From Dillenia suffruticosa (taxonomy: Eukaryota; Streptophyta; Magnoliopsida; Dilleniales; Dilleniaceae): a stretch of 64,000 nucleotides of DNA. Below, one piece after another: positions 22,383 through 35,781 of the stretch. Both the position numbers and the translations under genes were made by a program. The first letter of the stretch is position 1. Each line of letters opens with the position of its first letter. The stretch lies in NCBI GenBank assembly GCA_033439265.1, contig JAVTVX010000010.1:682001-746000 (forward strand), given 5' to 3'. The notes beneath the pieces are model-generated. The model searched no databases, had not been told where the DNA came from, and saw only the letters and a program-made list of their open reading frames with translations.

Positions 22383-23868
22383 TGATAGAGCTTAAATAAG
22401 TGTAATATTTGCGATTGATTTTGTATTATTTTTGAATAAATATTACACTAATATTTATGTTTTGTGACATTTGATTTAGGAGGAGACTTATTTTGGAAAA
22501 TGAAGAAAAATGAGCTAAATTGGAGCAATTTTGTAAAGTATGAAAAATTGGACAGCAATACTCTTTCATTAGCACGTAGGCACGTGGATTTCAAGAGGCA
22601 AGCAAAAGGTTTTGAAGATTTACTACAGTAAAAATTTCCTTTCCCAGTTACACATTCAAGAGGAAATTGGAGTGGATTTGGAATATTGAAGATTTTGAAG
22701 AATTTGATTCCATTCCTAATATTTAGGAAAAGAAATTTTTAAAGATGTAAATTTGTTAGATATTATGTTTTAGGAATTTTACTTTTTACTTTTTACTTTC
22801 TTTTTATTTAGTAGTTATTAGGGTTAGAAATATTTACTTTTTACAAATAGGAAAAATCCTATGTTCTTTAGGGTTTCTACTCCTATATATATAGGAGTAT
22901 TCCATACTTTGGAAGAGAACCTTGGAGGAGGCAGCCGGGCAGCCCCTTGGGGGCAGCACTATTCACGTCTACAGTAGCAGCCTTCAGCCGGGAGAGAAAC
23001 TCTTTGTTCTTTTTTTCATTTCTTAGGAGCAATAAATCCTTTTTTATGAGTTTTCTTTTTATTATGCTTTGTCTTTAATTTATTTTTCTAGTCAAAGGAT
23101 TATTGAACCTTGATAAATGATGATTGTGAGATCTAAATGATCTTATTTACTTGATATTTATGGGTATTTATTTAATCTCTATGCTTAGTGTTTATGACCG
23201 TTTTGGGATTGTTAAATAGAGGCCTATATTTAATAACCCTAGAATATTCTACAACCATTTAAAAATAGCAAGGTTTGTGTATTTTTAATGGAGTGGTGAT
23301 TGACATAATTTTATGGCCTCGCAAGCGGTAGGATTTATGTCAAGAGATTAGGTAATCTAATTTAAATAAATCCAGGTTGGAATTTACTGATTAGAATTGG
23401 GTCTCTCTAGATCGTAATGCTGTCGGAACATTAAATCCAACGAGGGTCTCTTGGGTTGTCTTTCGATTAGGGAAGTAATTAACGATGGTATCTTGATTAC
23501 CGAAAAAGTACGGAGAGATTGGTCGCTTCGTGGTACTTAGCGGCTATAACCAATTTATTCGCATAATATCGAGTAATTTTTGTATCAATGATCAATCAAA
23601 CATATCAAGGCGGAAATAACTCCTTTGGCTAGGTTTTATCTTAATTGACATCTTTTCCTTTGATTGATATTATCTCATCATTTTATTGTAGTTAATTTTC
23701 ATTAATTTGTTTGTTTAGTTATTTTAGATTATTTCATCAAAACCCCCCATATTTTCATTTTCCTTGAAAGAGATAAATCCGCCGTTCTCTGTGGATACGA
23801 CCCTACTCGCGCTATATTCGTATTGTTTGAAGTAGGTATTTTATTTTTGGTTGTTTGACGACCCACCA
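22383..23868 (+). repeat. 3' LTR of Athila-like element
   Basis: 1486 bp, about 98.5% identical to the 5' LTR by eye; includes an 8-bp duplication (GGCACGTA-type) absent from the 5' copy. Confidence 0.9.
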
Positions 23869-24403
23869 CTTGCTCTTCAAGGTTTTCTTTGTTCAGCATC
23901 TTCACGAGGGTGTTGAATTTATCATCAATTCTTATCGTAAAAGTATCTACCTTTTAATTGTGTTCATCAATTATTTGATTGATTTCTTCTGTTCTTTTCA
24001 TCAATCTAAAATGACCACCTTTGAGCTGGATCATGGTTTCATATCAGGTTTTGTCTGTCATTTTTTTAAGATTTATTAAGAAGCGTAGACTCTAATACCA
24101 ATTTAATAGATCAAAAGAAATTAGAGGGATTAAGAGAGAGAGAGAGGGGGGGAGGGAGGGAGAAAGAGAGTTACTGAGAGAGGAGTAGAGAGAGAAAAGG
24201 GGAGAGAGTAATTAGAAATCAATTTATCTATTTCATACAAATTCATTTCTTATATATCTATTTATATTGATTTCCTTAACCACTCACTAACCATTAACTA
24301 ATTTTTCAACCACTTAACCATTTAATTATTAATTTTCTAATTATTAAATTTTTAACTACTAAAACTAACTTTTAAATTATTAAAACTACTGATTATTATA
24401 TCA

Positions 24404-26398
24404 CTATTGATAATTGTTACATCAAACCCTTAAATTGACCAGGCCCATGGTCAATGGGTCATGTCTAACTGGGAATTGCAATGAACAATGGTAAGAATAA
24501 GGTTTGCTTCCTAATTGAATTGACCTTGATCCTAATTATTTTTATTTGATCACTGATAACCAAGATATCCAACTAATATATTTCGAGTATTGTGGACTCA
24601 ATTTAGAAACAAACTCTTCTCTTTTTCTATTTTTAAGATTTGAACTCAAAATTTTTGATTAAAAGATTCTAATGACCTACTATTAGAATCAAAGGATGTT
24701 GGTCCTTGAATCATAATCATAATTTTGCCAAAAAAAAACATTAATTTAATGATAAAAAATTAAAATCATTCAAACGTCAGAGTTATAAATGAGATGCATG
24801 ACTCCAAAACCTTAAAAATTCAAAATTCCAAAAGGAAAAAAAAATAACAATTAATTTTTGGCAAAACAATGAAATTTTAGGCAAGCCCTTGCATTCTTGT
24901 TTTCACAAAAAAAAAAAAAAGGGTTTGACTTAGAACCCTAATCGGCCCCGAATCATGGGAATTCTAAAACTCAGGTTTGAACCGCTAGTCTAGTAACCCT
25001 GGACTGGGAACGTACGAAAGGTCCAAAATTAAGGTCAAGATTTTGAGGTTCCTAAACCAAGAAGCTGACCAAGTTATGAGTAGGGTTTGAGCCGGGAGCA
25101 AAATCGATATTCATAATCATATCTCGATTAATTCAATTTGAGCGTTGTGAACTCAATTTAGAAGAAAACTTTCAAAACTTAATATTTTTCATTTTTAAAT
25201 TTTAAATTCGAGATTTGATTAAAATATATAATACCATTACCTATTATGTTGATTATTCACCGGTAATTTTATGCTATGATAAAAAGAGGCATGCTTGCTA
25301 ATTAAGATATTTGTTGATTCAATTTGTTGAGTTTCTGTAATTTAGTTTTTTATATTCCATGTAAATACTTCTATAATATTAAAAATGAACAACCAATGAA
25401 ACAACCCACTACCATAACCCCATCAAAACATATGAAAAATAAAAAATAAATTAATTAAAGTTTGTTTTGAAAAAAAAAAGAAGAAAAGTTTGTGATTTAG
25501 AGTAATAATGAACACAATCATTAAGTGATGCTTTCCAATGGCTTAGATTCAAGCAACGTGGAAATCTATATTTATGTATATCATTTTTTAATACCTGAGT
25601 TGAATAGTGTAGGACCAGATAAAACAAATTGCTTCAGTTGTGTCTTCCTTCTAAAAATATATACATATATGTGGGATAATATTAAAATTTGTAAAAAAAA
25701 AAAAAAATACTTCCATGTTTGGACAAATATTTAATTTTATTTGAAATGAGAAATACAAGACAAATAATACAAATATAATATATAGAAAATGTTTGTAAAT
25801 TGTAATAAGTATATTAAGAAAATGAATCCAAAAAGTGATAAAACCAAAATAAAAATACTATTACTCATTTAATAAAATAAAATACTTATTCTTCTTAAGT
25901 AAAATCAATGATAGGTAATCATAATAAAAAGTTAATACAGCATATCACTAAAACTAATTTTTCGATTAAACCCATTTTTATCTTATGTAATATATCTGTA
26001 AATTTTGAGAAATTTCCATATTCCAACATAAAAAAAAAATAATCTAATTTTTCCAAATTTTATTTTCTTTTTCTGGATCTTTAGGAGAGCTCTCTATCAT
26101 GAAACAGGCAAATCACCATCACCCAAAATTCTTTTCTTCATAGCATACTCTCGGAGCCATTACACTACGCTTTTACTTCCGAAATGGAACAATGTCTCCT
26201 CCGAACTTGCCACTAAAATTTTCATTACAAGAGTTCAACTGAGAGTGACGGGCAGTGCATTAAACTTCAGATATAATAAGAGGTAATACAAGGGGTTGCT
26301 CTTATATACTGTATTCAAATACTTGCCTTTCCAGCACATTAGTTGCACCAATATACCAAGAAGGATGATTCATCTCTAAAGAAGGGCTCTGTGCTTTA
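24404..26398. other. Intergenic spacer with decayed SINE-like copies
   Basis: AT-rich. Two stretches (about 24545-24690 and 25095-25255) share a common layout (GATTAATTCAATTTGAG, CTCAATTTAGAAG, AAATTTGA..GATTTGATTAAAA) with sequences at 39100, 42935 and 44840. The last 350 bp (about 26050-26398) may be the 3' UTR of DUF538-2 if its candidate last exon is right. Confidence 0.4.
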
Positions 26399-29300
26399 TC
26401 AGATGGCAGAAGCAGCAACATTCTTCCCTGTGTGCTGCCTGCTTAGCATCTCCAAATTATCTACTGACTGCAGTCCCCCCCCCCAAAAAAAAATCCTCAA
26501 ATAATGTCAACAGGTTAATCATGCAAAGTTTATCTAATCAGTGGCATGGCAAGATCAAAGTGCAGTTTCTAGGAACTTTTTGTGTTGTTCTAGAGGAAGA
26601 GGATTGGTGACTGGTGAGAAACCATGAGCATTCTGAAGAATATTTTAAGCAGAAAATAGCAATAAACTTATTTCCACAAGTTTAATGGTTGAGCAGCAGC
26701 TTTCAAACAATCATGTTTTACTCAAGCCTAACTAATCCATAATACTCAGAAAAGAAAAGAAATCAACTAATATGAAGGGTGACATTATGCAAAAGAACTC
26801 GAAAGTCAAAATAGAGGCTTGCATGGGGATGCTTGATGTCAAGATTCTCAAAATTATGGAAAACTTGACATAATGTCCCTCGACTTAATTTTACCCTAGG
26901 GCTGTCCCTGCAACTTAGGGTTGTCTTTCCTAAACTTATCATAATTGGCAGTCCAGGTTTACCTAGCAGGTAAGTCAGATCTCAACCCCCCCCAACGCCC
27001 AACAAGGTATTGGCATCCTTTTTTTCATTATAGAGGAGAACAGAAGCCAACTCATTCAACGGAAGAAAGAACTGTTGCACAACCTTTTATCTCCAGAACA
27101 CAATTTCTCAAGAAATGAATACTTCTTGTGCCACTAAAGTATCACAGGGAATCACAGTTATGCTAGGAATCAATGGAATAACATTTTCAACATAAGCAGA
27201 GACAGCGGGATTTGTGCTGCCACATTAAATGAGGTCTTTGGTATAAATTTTTAGGCCTGGTTATGCTAGGGAGGCCAAAAGATTTTAGGCTTATGCTATG
27301 TTTTCCTGATGCCGGTGGATTTGGTTGAAGCAGAACTCAAGAATTTTCAAGAATTGCTTCCTCTCAGTTCATTTGGTCTGGGATAAAGTTGTCTTCCAAG
27401 CCTCCTTCAGGAGTATTAAAGCTGCTTGCATAGAGAGCATTTGGTATGAGGTCACACAAGATTGGCGAGCTCTTCTTTCTTGATCCCTAATCTTGTTTCT
27501 TGGGGTATTCTTTTTTTTTTTTTTTGGTTCAGAATTCGGATATCTCATCATCTCCTTTGTAATTTCCTTCTCCTGTTAATTAATTGTTTTCTTATCGTAT
27601 CCTATATGTATCCAACTCTCCCCCCCCCCCCAAAAAAGAAAGGGAATTCTCATTCTCAACACTGACCATGGTTAGAGAACTATGTAAGAGGGGATGGCTA
27701 ATCTTAGTAATAATCCAAGATCAGAAAGGATGGATGAAGAACTGATAGTGGGGCAAAGGCTAAGGTAAAAGCAGAGAGGGGAAAGGTTTTAAGCTAAACC
27801 TCCTGTGTTGCCTTGTACATGAATAGTGATGTCGATAGTGGCCTCTATATGACCAGAATTGGCTCCCTCAGGTTTTTCTAAATGTTAGCTTGCATTTTAG
27901 GTAAAAGCCATGGAGTACTAGTAGGGCTCAAGGATCTCAATATCGTTCTCCAAAAATGTCAAGAGTTCACTTCAGCAATCCATGTCCCTTTTAGCAGTGG
28001 ACAAATCTCCCATTTCTTAGCTCCCCGACTGCTCAAAGTTCTAGTGTAGGGAATACCTTGCATTTCGTGCCTATACCTCCTCAAGAGGATAGGATGCCTT
28101 ATCAGTGATCTTGAGGTGCTTCCTTTTGGCCCGAGCCACCACCATGTGCACTTTATCCATCATAAGCCTCATCCAATGCTGAGTTGGAATCTCTCAGATT
28201 TGGCGCTCTTCAATCAATCCATTTGCGCTGCATTATGCCTTTTCAATTGGCTCATGCCATTTCCTTTGTGAATATTCTTATCCCTTTTCCTTGTTCTAGG
28301 CTTCTTTTTTTTTTATTTTACCTCCTTAGGCTCTGACTTTTGGGAGTTACATTGCCATCGGGGAAAGTTTATAGGGCTGGTTTACGTTTACCCATCCAAA
28401 CAGAGGCCACCTCTTTGGGCTTTAATGACATAAGGCAAGTATAACCCATCCAACATCCTGTTCTGGAGAATAGCAACTAAAGCTAGTTTACTGTTGATCT
28501 GCACTCTTAGTGAGACTATGCCTCCTGGTGATCCTATAATCCCATTTCAAGGTGAGGGACACTCTATATATTCTCTTAATCCTCCTTCAGACAGTTATAT
28601 TAAAGTTAGTGGGATAATACCCCATTTTTACCGTTTAAAAAAATTCAATTTCTTGACCAGGTACTATACCCAATTCCATACTTTGCTGGATCCAAAGAAC
28701 AAGCAATCCAACACTTAAAATCAAGTAAAAATCAGGGTTCCAAGCACTAAAAAGATAAATAATAATAATAATAATAATCAAAGCGGGCCATCAAAAAAAG
28801 GTGAAGAAACCCTTGATACTTATGCTAGTCATAACAAAGACAATTTTTTAATTCTGTATATACATGGCATATTTGATGCAATGAAAAGTGTGAGACATAT
28901 TGTGCATCAAAATCTTCAGGGGAAGCTTGCCCTATAAGCTAATAATTGAATACCTATGTTATATGGACTCCACTGCAGATATGGGTATGCATCTTGTTCC
29001 GACAAAATTTCCACTACAAAGAGGTTTTCAATGGCCATACCCATACCTATGTTGTGTTTGTGTCTAAGGGTACTTCTACTTGGAAGTGAAAGGGTTCATA
29101 TGATATAGTTGTACTTAAAAGCAAAAGTCTGAGAACTACCCCAGGGTGCTGTGGAGACAAGAGTGATACAAATACTGAAAAAACATACTTGGAAGAAGAA
29201 CTAGAATTGAGGAAAGCTTGTAGATCTGGAAAGGATGCAATGCAATCAATAACAGTATTTATAGAAGGGACAGATGCAAGTAGTCATGACCAAGAAAATT

Positions 29301-31179
29301 TTTTTGCATTCATTTGCTCAAGGAAGTTGGTCACACCATGGAAATTACTCTCTTCTCTTTACAAATCCATAAGCACTTAAATTAGTTACTAGAAGGATAA
29401 CATTCATCTGCTAAGGTGTCTAGTACTCGAAATCATTTACAGTGTCAGACACTGACCTTATAATTTTGGTTTGACTATAACCAACTCAAACAACACTCAT
29501 CCATCAACAGATTCAAACACAAAAATTGCTCCACAGGAACGGGCATTTTGCTTCATTATTCATTTCTTTCATCTGTAAAATAACTCCTTTCCTCCTAGCT
29601 CTTCAGTTAAAAAAATTTAGTATTGCCAATAAGCAAACAACTTCCATAAGCAATTCTAAAACTAGCATATAAAACATCAATCTTCCAATAAAACTATAAT
29701 ACATTGAAGTCCAACTACAACACATTTACTTTGACTGGTATGCTCGCATTCTGCACGTGGTTTTGGGGCTACTGCACGTGCTATGTGGGTTTACTTTTGA
29801 TGATCAGAATTGTCCAACAATTGCAGAACATATATCAAGTTTTTCAAGACAAAAGATGTTTTCCTTTTCTTTAATTTTAATATTGAGTATTAGATTTTTT
29901 CCCCCTTGGAATAGGATATGAAAATATTTTTACAACATTAGTTTCTAAAGAACCAACTAAGCCCAGATACAAAGCAAAATTTACCCCAAAAAGATAATCA
30001 ACTTAAAAACTGAAACCCCTCGTAGAAATGAATTCAGTATGTATTTCCTCGAAGTCATTCTTATGAAATTAACTTTGGTTTTCTGATCGACTATAAACTC
30101 ATTTCCTTCGACCAGAACAAATTATAAGCAGCCACATGAATCTTTTTCCATGCAATTAATTTCTACCTCCCCCCCCCCCCCAAAAAAAAATCATTACCTC
30201 AGATACTGAAACCCCACATAGAAAAATGACTTTTTTCTTTCAAGTTTCTTGTTGACGAAAAAATGCTTTCGACTGACCAGAATAGAGCCGAACCCTGAAA
30301 GTGGTTTCCATAAACTAATTATCTACCATAGACAAACTGAGCGTCCTTAAGATATCATAATTCAATTAAGCAAGCGACAAAGTCGATTCCCACAACGAGT
30401 GAAACCCCACATAGACAAATGACTTCCCAATTAATTTCCTGGAAGCCATTTTCATGAAATTAGCTTTATTTTTCTGGTTGACCCAAACCAAAAAAAAAAA
30501 AAAAAGAAAAAAAATGCTTTCCATTGACTAGAATATATCATCAGCATCCAAACCCACAAATTACTTTCCACAAAATTAATTTCCATAGAACGAACACAGT
30601 CCACATAATATAATTACCCAAAAAAAAATAATATAGAATAATTTAATTTACCCAAAGTAAAAGATCAGATAAGTAAATTACCTCAAGAACTGGAACCCCA
30701 CATCGAACTGCAACAGAATCTCTACAAGAATGAACAAACTGAAATTGTCCAACATCAAGCTTCTTGTTAATCAACCCCACTTGAAAATAAATGTTATCGG
30801 AGGGCGGCAGATCAACCTTAATCTCATCAACATCAAACCACAGGAAAAACCTCTGAACTTGAATTCCTTTTAAGTTTTTAATAGACCCATATTTCAACTG
30901 ACCCGTAATTTGTGTTTCATAGTAAACCAAGTAGTCGAACTGCACATAACAAGGTTTTGGTAGAGTTACAACGAATGACCCATCGTCAGTTAGAGCATAG
31001 TCAGTTACGGAATCTGGTAATAGGCCTTTGGGGAGTCCGAATTTGGGGAGAATTTCATAGACCGTGGTGTTGTCTGATGAGTCAGTGGGAAGTGAAATTG
31101 AGGATGAAATTGGGAGGAGAGTGAGAGAGATTAGACACAGAATTAGAAGACCCAGTTGGGGATTTGGATTGAATTTCAT
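26399..31179 (-). CDS. DUF538 secreted protein (copy 2)
   Basis: Exon 1 is certain: ATG at 31179 begins a signal peptide (MKFNPNPQLGLLILCLISLT) and DUF538 motifs follow (YEILPKFGLPKGLLPDSV, CYVQFDYLVYYE, GIQVQRFFLWFDVDEI, VHSCRDS). At the conserved CGVPVLE the frame meets a GT donor (GAG|GTAATT, 30682/30681). Reading on gives 178 residues ending in an unconvincing LLLWVN. Alternatively a 4.2-kb intron ends at a TGCAG acceptor (26468) and 22 more residues (SVDNLEMLSRQHTGKNVAAS AI) finish the protein at 188 residues. Exon 2 is an inference. The leader has GA/CT repeats. It sits next to the lipid transfer protein gene, as At1g55265 does next to At1g55260 (from memory). Function unknown. Confidence 0.75.
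26468..30681 (-). other. Putative long intron of DUF538-2 (or spacer)
   Basis: No recognisable gene or transposon. Contains homopolymer pairs (C-run plus A-run at about 26476, 27620 and 30171), a short (ATA)n run near 28758, and scattered small open frames of no evident meaning. Confidence 0.35.
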
Positions 31180-34100
31180 TGTTTTGATGAGAGAGAGAGA
31201 GGGAGACAGAGAATTGCGTTGGGGGGGTTCCGCTTTCTTGGAAAGGATATTAATGTTTGATTGTGTAGGGAGAGGCGTTGTGCCGTTTGGGTTTCTTTGA
31301 ATTGTATTTCTCATGGAGAAAAACGTGTTGGTGTTTACGTGTCGTAAAGGTTTATTATTGGTAATAATTTTATTTGAATTTTTTTCTCTCTCTTTAATTT
31401 TTTTTAACAAACACATTTTTGTTTCAAGTGGAAATCATCATCATTATTATTGTTTGGTTTTCTAGTATTTTGATATAAAAATTAAAGAGAGAGAGAGAGA
31501 GAGAGAGAGAGCATTTGTTTGTCAGTAGGGAAATTTAGAAAATTTTGAGAAAAATATTTATTGACCTCGCACACAGTGATGGACTTTGTTGCAAATTTTT
31601 GGTTGTCTCTTTCAAAAAATGGCATATACTATTATTAGTTGATATTTTATGTAAATAATAATTAATAAATAAAAATCTGCTATCGAAAATCTGTTCTTTT
31701 AAATTAATAATTTTTTTGGTCAAATTTGAATGAGCGCAAAATTAAGGATTCTTATATTTTCTGAGAAGCTATTTTGGTTTTTAGAGTCAAGATAGAGTGA
31801 GATGATGCATGTACCTTCTATTATCCAATCCTCCGCCTTCTCTCTTTCCTCTCCTTTCTCCTCTCTCATCTTTGCGGCGAGTCCCTTTTTATTCCCCTTC
31901 TTATCTTTTCTCTCTCTCTCTCTCTACATCTCTCTAGCAACTCCCTTTCTCCTCCCTCCTCTCTCATCTTTCTCCCTCCTCTCCTCTTTCATTTTTTAAA
32001 TTTACTTACAGCCGAAAAGATAGACAGAACAGAGAGAGAGCGATGTATCCAAATTCCTGAATGATAAGCGGTAGGTAATGCTAGTTGGGACAAATTCTAC
32101 TTTGGTTTTGTCGGTAAAATACAAGGTCTGGTGATGTAAGTTGTCTTTGGTTTGTCTGAATGATTGACAAAATACAAAGCAACTAATTAGCTCAATTACA
32201 TACGAAGAAATCTTTCTTTCGAATAGCCGCAATTTATGACCAATTGAAAACATTTATTTCCTTTGTTTGTATACTCTTAAACATATTTATTAATATTTTC
32301 ATAAACATATGTCGCAGAAAAAAAAAAGAAAAAAATAATAATTAAAAAAGGATTACTTGAGGTCGAACTTTGAATGGAAAAAGGCCAAAAAAATGGCCCA
32401 CTTCATCTAAAGTTCTGTAGGGTAACCATCGCGGGTTAGCTTAATTGAAGGTGGAGTTAAATTTTTTTAATTATTATCAAGATTCGATTCTTGTAGGAAG
32501 TATTGAACTTTTATATATACGAAATATTTCTTATTGAAAAATTGATATTACTAAAAAAAAAATTTCCGTAGGAGAATGCAAGTAATATAATACAGTTCTA
32601 GTGATAATGTGTGGTAGGACCCAAATTATTTCATGGTTAGTAATCCTGTCTCTCTCATGACTGGTCCCTAATGTCCCATCTTTGTCCTCTACCAATCAAC
32701 TCGAGCTCAGTCTTCATTCCCCTTCCCCCTCCGTGGACCTGAGCAAGATAAGGTCGCTCAAATTTTTATTTTTTAATCTTTTGACCGCTATTTTGAGTGA
32801 TATATATAGTTTAAGTATCATAAAATTTATTAACAAATTAATTCTTTTAAATTTTATTTTTTTATTTTTATAATTCAAATTCGAAACTTATGATTAAAAA
32901 TATATAGCGTCTGACTGTTATATTCATAAAAATTTAGTATCAGGTTGCTAAGATTTGAATGAGAAGAAAATAGACATGGGTTTAGATTTAGAAATTACAC
33001 AGTTATGTCAATTTTTCATATAATATTTTTGAGGTAGAGTAGCATCTGTTTTTAAGGGAGCTTAAATACCATTTCAAACCAACGAAAGATATTACCTGGT
33101 TCGGCTGATCAAGTGGTTTCCTTTTGCATATGGTATGGATGCCAAAGACCATGAATACTAAATTTCCCTAATACGGGTTTTTGACAAGGACGAGGTTTTT
33201 GCATAGAGTAGGCTTTCATTGTACGGTCAATTTCCAACCTGATCTTTAGCTGCAATACTGAGAAATGCCACACTGATTAAAACCACAAGTAAAATGTATC
33301 TTTTATCTGTTCTTTGTGTATCCCTAAATCTCTCTTTTTGTTGTGGGAATTAATGTGAGTTGGACCTTTTTAGCACGTTTTGGATATTCGATATTTTCTG
33401 ATATTCATGAATTATTATCTCCTCTAAGGAAGGTTTATTGAGCCTCACTGTGTGACATTCGGGGCTTAATTTCCTTTATATGTTAGTTTTTCCCACATCC
33501 CTTGTTAAAAAAAAAAAAAAAAAAAATCCAACACCTTCCCCATTTTCTTTCTCAAGAAGCAGAGAGCTTATGTCTATTTGGTAGGATTTTTTTTTTTTCA
33601 ATTTGTCTTCTCCTTATAAGAAAAAACTTTGTCGAATCGAATTTATTATCCTTAAAAGTAACTTTTTTTAATAAAAATTCAAAAAATAGCTTTTAAAAAA
33701 GCTTTTCCTTCTCCCATTCTTTTAATACTCTAGTTTTTTCCGAAATTATAATTTTTTATTCTTTTCATATTCTCACTTAAATGATATAAAATTTCAAATA
33801 TATCCATACTATAAATATATTCATAAATACTATAACTTAGGTGAATTTAAATATTTTTTTTAATTTCATATATGTTCACAAATATTTTTTTAGTTCTTTA
33901 GGTTATATAGAAATGATTTTATATTTATAAATGTTTGATTATAATTATTTAGAAAAATAATCAACTTATTTTTATTTTAATTATTAGTATTTATACATTT
34001 TTTATTTTTAAAATATAAATATACGAATTTTAATCAATCGATGGTGAGGAGAAAAAATTATATTTTATGTATATACCATTTATGATAATTTAATTAAAAG

Positions 34101-34324
34101 TATAGTTTATAAAAAATGTTTTGTCCAATAACTAATTCATAAAAAATGAGTATATAACTTGTTATTTTTAATTTTATTTAAAAAATTATTAATTTTTATT
34201 TTTCCTTAAAATGAGAAGATAAGAAGAAAAAACTCTACCAAATATGCTGTAAGAGTCCGCTTAACAAATGAATTTAACCAATCTTCCTTTGGCACTTTGG
34301 CTTGCTTGTAAATGGCATATATGG
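31180..34324. other. DUF538-2 promoter region and spacer
   Basis: GA repeats lie at 31192-31202 and 31483-31512. A pure pyrimidine-rich tract covers about 31830-32000. About 32420-32545 looks tRNA-derived (GGTTAGCTTAATTGAAGG A-box-like, AGATTCGATTCTT B-box-like) and may be an old SINE. The rest is AT-rich with no gene. Confidence 0.4.
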
Positions 34325-34335
34325 AAGAATATATC

Positions 34336-34427
34336 ATTTTGTCCCCAAGGGACAAGCTAGTGGTCAAAATCTCATCTCCTGACTTGAAAATTCTAGATTC
34401 GAATCTCTGTACAACAAAAAAAGAAAA
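34336..34427 (+). mobile_element. Short SINE-like insertion, 92 bp
   Basis: Starts ATTTTGTCCCCAAGGG, has an A-box-like AAGCTAGTGGTC, a B-box GATTCGAATCTC and an A-rich tail. Flanked by a perfect 11-bp duplication AAGAATATATC at 34325-34335 and 34428-34438. Confidence 0.65.
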
Positions 34428-34438
34428 AAGAATATATC

Positions 34439-35552
34439 CTTTCCTTCTCCTTTGACGCCTTATATCCTTAAAAAAATTGAATCGATATTAAAATTTTTTA
34501 AGGTAGAAAATGTCAAAAAGAACACCAAAAAATTAATAAATTTTAGAAAAAAATTTCAAACCATAAATGGAGTGAGGAGACAACTCCCCTCTTAAATTTT
34601 AGAAAAAAAAATAAGCCAAGAGAGTGTGAATGATTAATGATGGATTGTTAGCAATCTGCAAAAAAAAAAAAAAAAAAAGGGGGGGGGGGGATGGTTAGCA
34701 ATGGTTGGTTAGATTGAGTATTTGTGCGGGCTTGAAATTCAAATCTGGGTCCGATTTCTTAAGTTGGACTAGCCCAGGTAAAGACTAGAACCGAGCTTGG
34801 GAATTTTAACTCCATTGAAACTTGAAAGTCCAGCCCAGGTAAAGGTCCCGTTGACTCTCTAACCATTTTGACGGGTTTGGGCGTAGCATTAAGCTTGATA
34901 CTTGGCCCGAGTCAAAATTGAACCGTATTAGTTTTTGTCATCACCAACGCCCGGCTCCCCTCGGGGTCAGTTTAACCTGATGATGTGCCTCTGCATACCT
35001 TTTTTCTCATTTGATGGCGGTCACAAGTTTCCTCCCTCAACTCTATCCTCGATCTTTGATTTGAGATTTAAATCTCATGTAATAATAATAAAAAAAAAAC
35101 CTTAGATGGTAGGTGTAAATGAAAATTATTTTATACAAAATTATTTTTTAAAATTTTTGATAAATTTGTTTTAAAAGTTAACAATATATATTCATGTATA
35201 TTGGGTATATATTTGTTAATAAATGAGCATTTTAAAATTTCAAGTGGCAAAAAGTTGATGGGGTTCAAAGTTAATAATTTTTGTAAAATTTTATTTTAAA
35301 TTTAATTGAGAAATCATCTTTTCTAGTATTGATTATAAAAAAAAAATGCCAATTGATGGATCATGTTCTTCATTTTTATTAATATTAAATAAACAGGACA
35401 ACCATTAAATTCTTGACTTTAATTCGAAAGAAAATTTGCAAAGAATTTAGAGAATAGGTTGGTAGCCAGAAGCGTGTAGTATTACTACAACCACACCCGG
35501 TGAGGATAAAAGGGCCCACAATCACTAAATTAATTTATTTAATAAATATATA
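34439..35552. other. Intergenic, no gene seen
   Basis: AT-rich; includes an A-run followed by a G-run at about 34660-34690. No coding signal. Confidence 0.4.
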
Positions 35553-35567
35553 AAAAATGTTACTCTT

Positions 35568-35765
35568 TTTTTTTTCAGTGCTCCGGCTCACGGTCACTAT
35601 CCGGTAAGGGTTTGTTTTGACTAATCTGAGTCAATCCATGGTCGGACCCCAATCGGAGGACGAATCTTCCGACATAATTTTTTTTGCTCCCATAACTAAT
35701 CGAATTCGAGTATGGTTAAGGGGTAATCAATGCTCTTCCCGCTAAACCAACCAGTTTTGATTTAT
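35568..35765 (-). mobile_element. SINE-like insertion, 198 bp (long family)
   Basis: Minus strand: ACTGGTTGGTTTAGCGGGAA (A-box-like), ACTCGAATTCGAT (B-box-like), then a GATTGGGGTCC body and a poly-A tail (T-run at 35568 on +). Flanked by a perfect 15-bp duplication AAAAATGTTACTCTT at 35553-35567 and 35766-35780. Confidence 0.65.
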
Positions 35766-35781
35766 AAAAATGTTACTCTTA

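Larger units (their letters stand above)
17567..23868 (+). mobile_element. Athila-like Ty3/gypsy element with pol deleted (non-autonomous)
   Basis: Two long LTRs (17567-19045 and 22383-23868) both run from TGATAGAG to CCCACCA. A primer-binding site TGGCGCCGTTGCCGGGG (19051-19067) follows the first, and a polypurine tract GGTGTGGGGGAATT precedes the second. These signals are typical of the Athila/Calypso group. The only sizeable frame is a gag-like ORF whose end is the tail of integrase; protease, RT, RNase H and most of integrase are missing. About 2.1 kb of non-coding DNA follows. LTRs differ by roughly 20 substitutions plus an 8-bp duplication by eye, so insertion is recent. Confidence 0.88.
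16780..24403 (-). mobile_element. Non-autonomous LTR element carrying a captured ECT gene fragment, split by Athila-like insertion
   Basis: Two related direct repeats act as LTRs: 24104-24403 (5' on the minus strand) and 16780-17046 (3'). Both end in ATTATTATATCA on the + strand and share the GA-rich middle. Next to the right copy is a primer-binding-like TGGTATTAGAGTC at 24088-24100 (initiator Met-tRNA type), followed on the minus strand by a short gag-like start region (to 23869). After the nested insertion (17567-23868) the body continues at 17566 with a fragment of a YTH-domain protein gene. Without the insertion the element is about 1.3 kb. It has no reverse transcriptase and would need proteins from elsewhere. 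I could not find its target duplication. Confidence 0.55.

Noticed and set aside
31802..31999. 65-codon plus frame
   Set aside because: Pyrimidine-rich tract giving Ser/Leu/Phe only; no coding features.
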